From assembly GCA_036500965.1 (NCBI GenBank), contig DASYBC010000090.1, positions 1 through 64,000 on the forward strand: a stretch of 64,000 nt of DNA. The letters are read 5' to 3'. The position numbers and the translations under genes were made by a program. Under the pieces are notes generated by a model. That model saw only the letters and a list, made by a program, of their open reading frames with translations. It was not told where the DNA came from and ran no database searches. Within the stretch, counting starts at the first letter, position 1. Each line of letters opens with the position of its first letter. The stretch is from AP-15 sp036500965. Its GTDB lineage: Bacteria > Pseudomonadota > Alphaproteobacteria > ATCC43930 > CGMCC-115725. Shown piece by piece: positions 23,831 through 31,415 of the stretch.

Positions 23831-25087
23831 CTAGCGGCCGATGTCGCGGCGGCAAAAACCGCCGGGCCACTCGATGCGGTCGACCGCCGCGTAGGCGCGG
23901 TCGCGGGTGTGCGCAACGTCGCTGCCGAGGGCGGTGACGCCGAGCACCCGGCCGCCTCCGGCGAGCAGGCGCCCGCCTTCGCGACGGGTGCCCGCATGAA
24001 ATATCTTGATCCGGGGATCGCTGGACCCGGCATCGAGGCCGCGTATTTCGCTGCCGGACTGCGGCTCGTCCGGATATCCCTTGGCGGCCATGACGACGCA
24101 TAGCGCCGCCTCGGCATGCCAGCGCAGGTCAACCGACTTCAGGATGCCGTCATGCGTGGCGATCAACGCCGGCAGCGGGTCGCTCATCAGGCGCATCATC
24201 AGCACCTGGCATTCCGGGTCGCCGAACCGGGTGTTGAACTCCAGCAGCATCGGCCCGGCTTCGGTCAACATCAGCCCGGCGTAGAGCACCCCTTTGAGTG
24301 GACGACCCTCGCGCTGCATCGCGGCGACGGCCGGCAGGACGATGCGCTCCATTATCATCCCTTCGAGAGCGGGGGTGACGTGCGGGCTCGGCGAGGCGCT
24401 TCCCATCCCGCCGGTGTTCGGCCCGGTGTCGCCGTCACCGACGCGCTTGTAGTCCTGCGCGGTCGCGAGCGGCAGCGCGTCCTTGCCGTCGACGAGCGCG
24501 AAAAAGCTCGCCTCCGCCCCTTGGAGACAGTCTTCGACGACGATTTCGAGCCCGGCGGCGCCGAACCGGCGCTCGACCAGGGCGGCATCGACCGCGCGAT
24601 AGGCCGCGTCGAGATCGGCGGCGACGATGACACCCTTGCCGGCGGCGAGCCCGTCGGCCTTGACCACGATCGGCGCCCCGCGCCCGGCGATGTAGGCTTT
24701 CGCTGCGGCCGGGTCGCGGAAGCAGCGATAGGACGCCGTCGGAATTCCGGCGCGGGCGCACACATCCTTGGCGAAGGATTTCGAGGCTTCGAGCGCCGCC
24801 GCGGCGGCGCTCGGGCCAAAGGCGGCGATGCCCTCGGCCGCGAGCGCGTCGACGAGCCCGAGGGTGAGCGGCGCTTCCGGCCCGACCACGACGAAATCGA
24901 TCCGCTCGCGCCGGCAAAACCCGACCAGCCCGGCGATGTCGGTCGCCCGAATCGGCACGCATTCGGCCTCTTCGGCGATCCCGGCATTGCCTGGCGCGCA
25001 ATAGAGCCGATCGACCAATGGCGAGGCCGCAACCGCCCAGGCGAGCGCATGCTCGCGCCCGCCCGAGCCCACCACCAGGATGCGCAT
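23831..25087 (-). CDS. purD: Phosphoribosylamine-glycine ligase
   Basis: A 418-residue ATP-grasp enzyme. RILVVGSGGREHALAWAVA, the loop APGNAGIAEEA, PIVVKADGLAAGKGVIVA, and NTGGMGSASPSPHVTPALE are diagnostic of PurD, as is LEFNTRFGDPECQVLM. It joins phosphoribosylamine and glycine to give GAR. The start at 25087 is chosen over 25108 because GGAGG lies eight bases before it and homologues begin MRILVVG. Divergent from xseA with only 72 bases between starts. Confidence 0.96.
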   Translation of the reverse strand: MRILVVGSGGREHALAWAVAASPLVDRLYCAPGNAGIAEEAECVPIRATDIAGLVGFCRRERIDFVVVGPEAPLTLGLVDALAAEGIAAFGPSAAAAALEASKSFAKDVCARAGIPTASYRCFRDPAAAKAYIAGRGAPIVVKADGLAAGKGVIVAADLDAAYRAVDAALVERRFGAAGLEIVVEDCLQGAEASFFALVDGKDALPLATAQDYKRVGDGDTGPNTGGMGSASPSPHVTPALEGMIMERIVLPAVAAMQREGRPLKGVLYAGLMLTEAGPMLLEFNTRFGDPECQVLMMRLMSDPLPALIATHDGILKSVDLRWHAEAALCVVMAAKGYPDEPQSGSEIRGLDAGSSDPRIKIFHAGTRREGGRLLAGGGRVLGVTALGSDVAHTRDRAYAAVDRIEWPGGFCRRDIGR

Positions 25088-25159
25088 AATCAACGCCTCC
25101 AAAGACATGTTTCGGGACGCACATTAGCGAGTGCTTCCGGGCTTCCATATAATCAGGCA

Positions 25160-26584
25160 ATGGATGATCTGCTGGTCGCGGCCGCCCCCCGCACGAATCT
25201 GACGGAATATACCGTCTCGGAGCTGTCCTTGGCGCTCAAGCGCTCGATCGAGGATGGCTTCGGTCATGTCCGGGTGCGCGGCGAGGTCTCCGGCTTCAAA
25301 CGGCATGGCTCGGGCCACTGCTATCTCGCGCTGAAGGATGCCGATGCGGTGCTCGACGCGGTGTGCTGGCGGATGACGGCGATCCGGCTCGCGGTCAAGC
25401 CCGAGGACGGGATGGAGGTGGTGTGCACCGGGCGGCTGACGACGTTTCCCGGGCGCTCGAAATACCAGCTGGTGATCGACACGATCGAACTGGCCGGGGT
25501 CGGCGCGCTGCTCAAGCTGCTCGAAGAGCGCCGCCGCCGGCTTGCCGCCGAAGGGCTGTTCGCGGCCGAGCGCAAGAAGCCGCTGCCGTTTCTGCCCCGG
25601 GTCATCGGCGTCGTCACCTCGCCGACCGGTGCCGTGATTCGCGACATCCTGCACCGCCTCGCCGACCGCTTCCCGCGCCGGGTGCTGGTTTGGCCGGTGG
25701 CGGTACAGGGCGAGGGCGCCGCGGCCCAGGTAGCGGCGGCGATCAAGGGGTTCAACGGGCTGCGCGCCGACGGCCCGATTCCGCGGCCCGATCTGATCAT
25801 CGTCGCCCGCGGCGGGGGCAGCCTCGAAGATTTGATGGCGTTCAATGAAGAGATCGTGGTGCGCGCCGCCGCGGCCTCGCTGATCCCGCTGATCTCGGCG
25901 GTCGGGCACGAGACCGACACGACCTTGATCGACCATGCGAGCGACCGCCGCGCGCCGACGCCCACCGCTGCCGCCGAAATGGCGGTGCCGGTGCGCCTCG
26001 ACCTTGTCGCCGAGCTTGCCGGCAAATCGTCGCGGCTGTCGGGTGGGCTCGCCCGCCTCCTTGCCGAGCGCCGGCTGCGGCTTGCCGGCCTGGCGCGCGG
26101 GCTGCCCTCGCCGCAGGACCTGATCGGGAGCGCGGCGCAGCGTGTCGACGACCGCGCCGAGCGGCTGCGCCTCGCCGCCGAAGGGCATTTGCGCGCCGCC
26201 CGGCACCGCCTCGACCTGGCCGCGGTGCGGCTGCGGCCCGAGGCGCTGAGGGCCGATCTCGCCCGCGCCGGCGACCGCCTTGGCGATGCCGAGACCCGGT
26301 TGCGTTCGGCGATTGCGCGCTTGTTTGAGGCGGGGCGCGACGCGCTCGACAATTTTGCCGGCCGGCTCGCCACCCATTCGGAGCATCATCAGAGCCTGCT
26401 GCGGCGCGGCTACGCCGTTGTCTATGCTGCCGGGCGGGTTGCCACCGCTGCTGCCCAGATCGCCCCCGGCGCCCCGCTCGGCCTCCAATTCCATGATGGC
26501 AAGGTCGATGCGGTTGCCAAGGGCCGCAAGCGGCATGCGGCTGGCGCTGCGGAGCTTCGATCCGGCCAAGGCAAGCTGTTGTAG
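25160..26584 (+). CDS. xseA: Exodeoxyribonuclease VII large subunit
   Basis: A 474-residue XseA. The N-terminal OB fold is seen in TVSELSLALKRSIEDGF, VRVRGEVSGFKRHGSGHCYL and WRMTAIRLAV. The catalytic domain has GVVTSPTGAVIRDILHRL and RGGGSLEDLMAFNEE, then VGHETDTTLIDHASDRRAPT. A long helical region follows and a final strand region GYAVVYAAGRV. ExoVII degrades single-stranded DNA. The frame is open far upstream, but purD occupies that stretch on the other strand and homology begins only here. The stop touches the rph gene. Confidence 0.96.
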   Translation: MDDLLVAAAPRTNLTEYTVSELSLALKRSIEDGFGHVRVRGEVSGFKRHGSGHCYLALKDADAVLDAVCWRMTAIRLAVKPEDGMEVVCTGRLTTFPGRSKYQLVIDTIELAGVGALLKLLEERRRRLAAEGLFAAERKKPLPFLPRVIGVVTSPTGAVIRDILHRLADRFPRRVLVWPVAVQGEGAAAQVAAAIKGFNGLRADGPIPRPDLIIVARGGGSLEDLMAFNEEIVVRAAAASLIPLISAVGHETDTTLIDHASDRRAPTPTAAAEMAVPVRLDLVAELAGKSSRLSGGLARLLAERRLRLAGLARGLPSPQDLIGSAAQRVDDRAERLRLAAEGHLRAARHRLDLAAVRLRPEALRADLARAGDRLGDAETRLRSAIARLFEAGRDALDNFAGRLATHSEHHQSLLRRGYAVVYAAGRVATAAAQIAPGAPLGLQFHDGKVDAVAKGRKRHAAGAAELRSGQGKLL

Positions 26585-26586
26585 AT

Positions 26587-26590
26587 GGAG
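26587..26590 (+). promoter_or_regulatory. Ribosome binding site selecting the rph start
   Basis: GGAG lies six bases before the ATG at 26597 and within the codons that follow an earlier in-frame ATG (26585). It supports the later start, which also matches the usual RNase PH N-terminus MRxSGR. Confidence 0.6.
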
Positions 26591-26596
26591 CATACG

Positions 26597-27325
26597 ATGC
26601 GATTTTCGGGGCGTGCTCTCGATGCGCTGCGCCCGGTCAGCCTCGAGCCCGGCGTCGCCAAGCATGCCGAGGGCTCGTGTCTGGCAAAGTTCGGCGACAC
26701 CCATGTGTTGTGCACCGCCTCGGTCGAGGAGCGGGTGCCGCCGTTTCTGCGCAACACCGGCCGGGGCTGGGTAACGGCCGAATATGGCATGCTGCCGCGC
26801 TCGACTTCGACCCGAACCGACCGCGAGGCGGCGCGCGGCCGGCAGAGCGGGCGCACCCAGGAGATCCAGCGGCTGATCGGGCGCAGCCTGCGCGCGGTAA
26901 CCGAGCTGAAAGCACTCGGCGAGCGCCAGATCCGCATCGATTGCGACGTTTTGCAGGCCGATGGCGGCACCCGCACCGCTGCCGTCACCGGCAGCTATGT
27001 GGCGCTCTATCAGGCGCTCGAAAAGCTGGTCGTTGGCGGGCAGCTGCCGGCACTGCCGCTTGCCGACAGCGTCGCCGCGGTGTCCTGCGGCGTGCTTGGC
27101 GACGGCGCCGTGCTCGACCTCGACTACGCCGAGGATTCGCAAGCGCAGACCGACGCGAATTTCGTGCTGACCGGTTCGGGCGGCATCGTCGAAATCCAGG
27201 CGACCGCCGAAGGCGCCCCATTCGACGATGCGCTGTTCGCCGAGATGATGCGGCTGGCGCGCGCCGGCATCGCCGAGCTGACCCGGCATCAGCGCGCAGC
27301 GCTCGGCCTCGGCCCGGCGCAATGA
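26597..27325 (+). CDS. rph: Ribonuclease PH
   Basis: A 242-residue phosphorolytic 3' exoribonuclease that trims tRNA precursors. It begins MRFSGRALDALRPV; CTASVEERVPPFLR, GWVTAEYGMLPRST and RTQEIQRLIGRSLRA are the conserved phosphate and RNA contacts. IDCDVLQADGGTRTAAVTG is diagnostic of the family. An upstream ATG at 26585 is in frame, but the later start has the better ribosome site. The stop overlaps the rdgB start (ATGA at 27322-27325). The order rph-rdgB-hemW is conserved in many alphaproteobacteria. Confidence 0.96.
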   Translation: MRFSGRALDALRPVSLEPGVAKHAEGSCLAKFGDTHVLCTASVEERVPPFLRNTGRGWVTAEYGMLPRSTSTRTDREAARGRQSGRTQEIQRLIGRSLRAVTELKALGERQIRIDCDVLQADGGTRTAAVTGSYVALYQALEKLVVGGQLPALPLADSVAAVSCGVLGDGAVLDLDYAEDSQAQTDANFVLTGSGGIVEIQATAEGAPFDDALFAEMMRLARAGIAELTRHQRAALGLGPAQ

Positions 27326-27921
27326 CCCGCCGCTTTGCAGGGGACCGGCTGGTGATCGCCAGCCACAACCCCGGCAAGGTCGCGGAAATCGCCGAGCTGT
27401 TGGCGCCGTTCGCGATCGGCGTCACCTCGGCCGAGGCGCTCGGCCTGCGCGAGCCCGAGGAGACCGGCGACAGCTTCGAAGCCAATGCGGCGCTGAAGGC
27501 GCGCGCCGCGACCGGGGCTAGCGGGCTGCCCGCGCTCGCCGACGATTCCGGGCTCGTCGTACCCGCATTGGACGGCGCCCCCGGCATCTATTCGGCGCGC
27601 TGGGCCGGCCCTCAGAAGGACTTTGCGGCGGCGATGGCGCGCGTCCAGCGCGAGCTCGGCGACCGCGACCGCAGCGCGCATTTTGTCGCGGTGCTGGCGC
27701 TGGCTTGGCCCGACGGCGAGATCGCGCTGTTCCGCGGCGAGGTCGCCGGCCACCTCGTGTGGCCGCCGCGCGGCGAGCGCGGCTTTGGCTACGACCCGAT
27801 GTTTCTGCCCGAGGGCGGCGCCGAGACGTTCGGCGAGATGGACCCGGCCGCGAAGCACCAGATCAGCCATCGCGCCCGGGCCTTCGCCAGGCTCGTCACA
27901 GCCTGCTTTGCCGGTTCATAG
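27322..27921 (+). CDS. rdgB: XTP/dITP pyrophosphatase
   Basis: A 199-residue member of the HAM1/RdgB family, which hydrolyses dITP, XTP and dHAPTP to keep deaminated purines out of DNA. Motifs: VIASHNPGKVAEI at the N-terminus, ETGDSFEANAALKARAA, LADDSGLVVPALDGAPGIYS with its acidic metal ligands, GFGYDPMFLP and SHRARAFARL at the end. It is coupled to rph through ATGA, and hemW follows after a palindromic repeat. Confidence 0.96.
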   Translation: MTRRFAGDRLVIASHNPGKVAEIAELLAPFAIGVTSAEALGLREPEETGDSFEANAALKARAATGASGLPALADDSGLVVPALDGAPGIYSARWAGPQKDFAAAMARVQRELGDRDRSAHFVAVLALAWPDGEIALFRGEVAGHLVWPPRGERGFGYDPMFLPEGGAETFGEMDPAAKHQISHRARAFARLVTACFAGS

Positions 27922-27944
27922 GATGAGCCGTCCGCTCGTTGTCA

Positions 27945-28044
27945 CCCTCACCCGCCCAGCCCTGCGGGCCGGGTCCTTCCTCTCCCGCACTGCGGGAGAG
28001 GATGCCAACCCACGGACTAAGATCCGGGGGGAGGCGGGTGAGGG
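27945..28044. repeat. 100-bp nested palindromic repeat at the hemW 5' end
   Basis: An outer perfect 12-bp inverted repeat, CCCTCACCCGCC (27945-27956) with GGCGGGTGAGGG (28033-28044), encloses an inner perfect 10-bp one, CCTCTCCCGC (27979-27988) with GCGGGAGAGG (27992-28001). The unit begins just after rdgB and ends four bases before a GTG start of hemW. The hemW frame is open through it. Confidence 0.85.
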
Positions 28045-28048
28045 AAGC

Positions 28049-29212
28049 GTGGGTGAGGGTCGCGCCGCAAAGCCGCTCGCGGTTTACATCCACTGGCCGT
28101 TCTGCCGCTCGAAATGCCCGTATTGCGACTTCAACAGCCATGTCCGCGACGGGATCGACGCGGTGCGCTGGACGCGTGCATTGCTGGCCGACCTCGACCA
28201 TCAGGCCGAGTTGCTGCCGGATCGCGAGGTGGGCTCGGTGTTTTTCGGCGGCGGCACCCCCTCCTTGATGCCACCGGAAACCGTGGCCGCATTGCTCGAC
28301 CGCCTGCGCCGGCGCTGGCCGGTCGCCGCCGATGTCGAAATCACCCTCGAGGCCAACCCGAACTCGGCCGAGGCCGAGCGCTTCCGCGCCTTTGCCGCAG
28401 CCGGGGTCAACCGGCTGTCATTGGGCGTTCAGGCGCTCGACCCGGCGGCGTTGCGCTTTCTCGGCCGGGCCCACGACCGCGCCGAGGCGATCGCCGCGAT
28501 CGAGCGCGCGCGCGACAATTTCGCCCGCTTCTCGTTCGACCTGATCTATGCCCGCCCCGGCCAGAGCCTCGCCGGCTGGCGGCATGAGCTCGACGAGGCG
28601 CTCGGCCTCGCCGGCGAGCATCTCTCGCTCTATCAGCTGACCATCGAGCCCGGCACCGCTTTTGCCGCCTTGGCCCGGCGCGGCGATCTGGCGGTGACCG
28701 ATGAAGACACCGCCGCCGCTCTGTTCGAAATGACGCAGCAGCGCCTCGCCGCTCACGGGCTGCCGGCCTACGAGATCTCGAACCACGCCCGCCCAGGCGC
28801 CGAATGCCGCCACAACCTCGCTTATTGGCGCTACCAGGATTACGCCGGCATCGGCCCCGGCGCGCATGGCCGGGTGACCCGCGGCAATGTCAAATACGCG
28901 ACCCGCCAATACCGCGCGCCGGAGCGCTGGCTCGCCGCGGTCGAGACGGTCGGCAGCGGCCTCGAAGAGACCGCGGCGATCGGCCGCGCCGCGGCTGTGG
29001 AAGAGATGCTGATGATGGGGCTGCGCCTCGTCGAAGGCGCTGCCCGCGCCGATCTCGAAGCCCTCGCCGAGGAGGACGCCGAGAGCTTGTTCGCCGGCAG
29101 CCTTGCTCGGCTGATCGAAGGCGGCTTTCTCACCCTCGACGAGCAGCGCCTTATCGCCACCCCTGCCGGCCGCCAGCGGCTCAATTCGGTGCTCGCCGCC
29201 CTGCTTTCCTGA
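28049..29212 (+). CDS. hemW: Radical SAM family haem chaperone HemW
   Basis: A 387-residue protein related to coproporphyrinogen dehydrogenase HemN. The radical-SAM cluster motif FCRSKCPYCDF (Cys19, Cys23, Cys26 from this start) follows VYIHWP. FFGGGTPSLMPPETV, EITLEANPNSAEAERF and NRLSLGVQALDPAALRFLGR are conserved, and the C-terminal HemN-type domain is present. HemW proteins bind and transfer haem and usually lack coproporphyrinogen oxidase activity. An ATG at 27923 would add 42 residues encoded almost entirely by a palindromic repeat. The GTG at 28049 directly after that repeat gives normal family length and is preferred. Confidence 0.93.
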   Translation: MGEGRAAKPLAVYIHWPFCRSKCPYCDFNSHVRDGIDAVRWTRALLADLDHQAELLPDREVGSVFFGGGTPSLMPPETVAALLDRLRRRWPVAADVEITLEANPNSAEAERFRAFAAAGVNRLSLGVQALDPAALRFLGRAHDRAEAIAAIERARDNFARFSFDLIYARPGQSLAGWRHELDEALGLAGEHLSLYQLTIEPGTAFAALARRGDLAVTDEDTAAALFEMTQQRLAAHGLPAYEISNHARPGAECRHNLAYWRYQDYAGIGPGAHGRVTRGNVKYATRQYRAPERWLAAVETVGSGLEETAAIGRAAAVEEMLMMGLRLVEGAARADLEALAEEDAESLFAGSLARLIEGGFLTLDEQRLIATPAGRQRLNSVLAALLS

Positions 29213-29543
29213 GATCGCGATCCCTGATCGCACGCGGCGTGCGGGAATCGAAATTCCGCCCGGTCCCGTTCTCGTCTGCGCGGCCCACAGGTCTTCGAGA
29301 ATGGCGGCGCGAGTGAAACGCGCGGCCGTCGTCGCGTCGATCTTATCGCGGCGAGCAAAAGGCTCCGCGCAAGGAGCAAGTCGTGCCGGTCACGCTGTCG
29401 GCGATGCCGGAAGCGCCGCGCTGGCTGGAAGCGCATGGCCGTCGTCCCCAAGCCGAACGGGTCATCCCTTGCTGCTGGCCTGGCACGGCATCAACCAGCG
29501 CCGGGCGATCCTGGAGCAGATCTCGACCTGAGCCTGATCCGGG
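29213..29543. other. Intergenic region, possible gene remnant
   Basis: About 330 bases between hemW and the end of the TauE/SafE gene. An ORF from the GTG at 29383 reads MPEAPRWLEAHGRRPQAERV, which resembles the PESPRWL..RGR..EAE loop of MFS sugar porters, before running into unrelated sequence. It may be a decayed transporter fragment, but the match is short. Confidence 0.3.
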
Positions 29544-30311
29544 CTAGCGGAACAATGCGCGATGCAGCATGTCGAGGCCCGCCCAGGCAAGAGTGCACAG
29601 CACGGCGAGGCGAAACCACGCAGGCGGGACCCGGCCGCGCAGCCGGCGGCCGAGCGGCATGCCGAGCTGAATTGGGATGATCGCCGCGGCCGAGACCACC
29701 AGATCGGGCCCGGTCAGCGCCCCCGATCCGCCGAGCGACAGCACCAGAGCTAGGCTCGCCGTCAGGGCGAGGATCGCCATGTGCTTGACGAAGGTGTCGG
29801 GATCGACGCCGAGACCGATCTGGTAGGCGATTAGCGGCGGCCCGAACATCGCCGACATGCCGCCGAGCAGCCCGGCCACGAGCCCGATCAGCGGGCTCGC
29901 CCAGCGCTCGGTGCCGCGCCTGATGCGGAGCCGCGGCATGAACGACAGCATCGCCGAGAGCAGCACGAACGCCGCGCCGACGATGCTGTCGAGAGCCCGC
30001 CGGTTGATGCTGATCAGCAGATGAGCGCCGATCACAATGCCCAATACCAGGGTGCCGAGGATCGGCGTCAACCGGCGGAATGCGCCGAGCGCCCCGCCGG
30101 CTTCCAGCGTCTGCCGGATATTGGCTGCGACCATCGGCAGGGTCAGCAGCGCCACGGCGACCGGGAGAGGAAGAAACTGGGCGGTCAACGGAACCAGCAC
30201 CAACGGCAGCCCAACGCCGAGCGCGCCCTTGACCACGCCGCCAGCCACGAGCACCAGAATGAGCCCGGCATCAGCCGCCGCCGACAGGTCGAGGAGCGTC
30301 CGCGTCAGCAT
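29544..30311 (-). CDS. TauE/SafE (TSUP) family sulfite/organo-anion exporter
   Basis: A 255-residue membrane protein with about seven to eight hydrophobic helices arranged as the two repeats of TSUP proteins. The first has LVAGGVVKGALGVGLPLVLV; the second has GLVAGLLGGMSAMFGPPLIA, the paired glycine-rich motif. TSUP members move sulfite, taurine-derived sulfonates, sulfoacetate or other small organic anions. The substrate is unknown here. It lies 13 bases downstream of the 5-formyl-THF cyclo-ligase gene on the same strand, so it may be the last gene of the folate cluster. A formate or other C1-anion substrate would fit that context but is speculation. Confidence 0.88.
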   Translation of the reverse strand: MLTRTLLDLSAAADAGLILVLVAGGVVKGALGVGLPLVLVPLTAQFLPLPVAVALLTLPMVAANIRQTLEAGGALGAFRRLTPILGTLVLGIVIGAHLLISINRRALDSIVGAAFVLLSAMLSFMPRLRIRRGTERWASPLIGLVAGLLGGMSAMFGPPLIAYQIGLGVDPDTFVKHMAILALTASLALVLSLGGSGALTGPDLVVSAAAIIPIQLGMPLGRRLRGRVPPAWFRLAVLCTLAWAGLDMLHRALFR

Positions 30312-30324
30312 CGCCGCGGCCGGC

Positions 30325-30897
30325 TCAGCGCCGGCGCAGGCGGGCCTCGGTGACGATCAGGTCCATCGGAATGTCGTGCGGCTGCGGATGGATCGTCTCG
30401 ATCAGCGACGCTTCGAACCCGACCCCGATCGCCCATGGCCGCGGCGCCAACGCCGCCAAGGTGCGGTCGAAATAGCCGCCGCCATAGCCGAGCCGATAAC
30501 AGTCTCGGTCGAAGCCGACGAGCGGCGCCAGCACCGCCTGCGGCAAGACGATCTCGCGCCGTTCCGGGACCGGGATGTTCCACACGCCATCGACCAATGG
30601 ATCGCCCGGCCGCCAGGCGCGGTATTCAAGCGGGCCCTTCTTGTCGATGACCGCCGGCAGTGCCGCGGCCGATCCCGCGGCGATCAGCCAGTCGATCAGC
30701 GGGCGCGGATCGAACTCGGCCTGAAACGGCCAGTAGACGCCGAGGGTGATCCCCGGCCGTTCGGCCAAGAGCTCACGCAGCCGCGCCTCGATGTCCAGAC
30801 CCCATTCCCGGCGCAACCCGGGAGCGGTGCCGGTGCGCCACGTCAGCAGCCGCTGCCGCTCGCCGCGCCTCCAGGTCTTTACCGTGGCCGGATCCAC
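30325..30897 (-). CDS. 5-formyltetrahydrofolate cyclo-ligase
   Basis: A 190-residue enzyme that converts 5-formyl-THF to 5,10-methenyl-THF with ATP. The family signature LVGFDRDCYRLGYGGGYFDR lies near residues 126-145, with IGVGFEASLIE and the C-terminal IPMDLIVTEA. A basic N-terminal stretch, WRRGERQRLL, replaces the usual LRK(x)L segment. The start is a GTG at 30897 with GAGGA upstream. It lies downstream of fhs and an unknown gene on the minus strand. All of these act on or near C1-folates. Confidence 0.93.
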   Translation of the reverse strand: MDPATVKTWRRGERQRLLTWRTGTAPGLRREWGLDIEARLRELLAERPGITLGVYWPFQAEFDPRPLIDWLIAAGSAAALPAVIDKKGPLEYRAWRPGDPLVDGVWNIPVPERREIVLPQAVLAPLVGFDRDCYRLGYGGGYFDRTLAALAPRPWAIGVGFEASLIETIHPQPHDIPMDLIVTEARLRRR

Positions 30898-30966
30898 ACG
30901 CTGTCCTCATCCGCTGTGCCGAGGGGCACCCACAATCCCGAGAGGACGATCACGGCAGGCGGACCG

Positions 30967-31395
30967 TCAATCCGGGATCAGGTCGAGCACATCCTCGCCC
31001 TGGTGCAGGCGCTCGGCCAGGCGCGAGTGGAATTCCCTCAGCCATTCGACCATCTCTGTCGGATGCTTGGCGGGTTGCGCGTTTTCGTATTCGTTGGCGA
31101 TCAGCGCCATCATGCTCCTCATGTTTTGTGCTTCGACCCCTCCGAATGGGTAATCAAAGAGCAGGTCGAAATAGAATTTGAACGAGGCGGGTCTAGCGTC
31201 GGGCTTGAGCCGCAATGCCTGCAATTCGCTCAGCCACGTCCTGACCTCATGCTGGAAATGGCGCCGGGTTTGCGGCGGAAAATCGAAGCCGACCAGCTTG
31301 ACCAGGTGACGGTTAAGGGGGTTTGACAGCCCGAGGACGATCTGCTCGACCAGCTTGCGCGGGTATGCCACGGTGGTCGCGTCGTCGAACGTCAC
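30967..31395 (-). CDS. Conserved-looking hypothetical protein in the folate cluster
   Basis: A 142-residue soluble protein with no recognised family. It has an N-terminal amphipathic helix region (YPRKLVEQIVLGLSNPLNRH), an aromatic-rich centre (FKFYFDLLFDYPFGG), and a helical C-terminus ending in EDVLDLIPD. No membrane segments, cysteines or metal motifs are seen. A good ribosome site AAGGAG precedes the GTG start, which lies only 20 bases after the fhs stop, so it is very likely co-transcribed with fhs. A role linked to formate or folate metabolism is a guess from position only. Confidence 0.8.
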   Translation of the reverse strand: MTFDDATTVAYPRKLVEQIVLGLSNPLNRHLVKLVGFDFPPQTRRHFQHEVRTWLSELQALRLKPDARPASFKFYFDLLFDYPFGGVEAQNMRSMMALIANEYENAQPAKHPTEMVEWLREFHSRLAERLHQGEDVLDLIPD

Positions 31396-31415
31396 CGGCA
31401 GCGCTCCTTCCTAGC

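Noticed and set aside
24116..25159. Plus-strand extension of xseA by about 350 codons
   Set aside because: The region encodes PurD on the minus strand; XseA homology begins at 25160 and the extension is shadow sequence.
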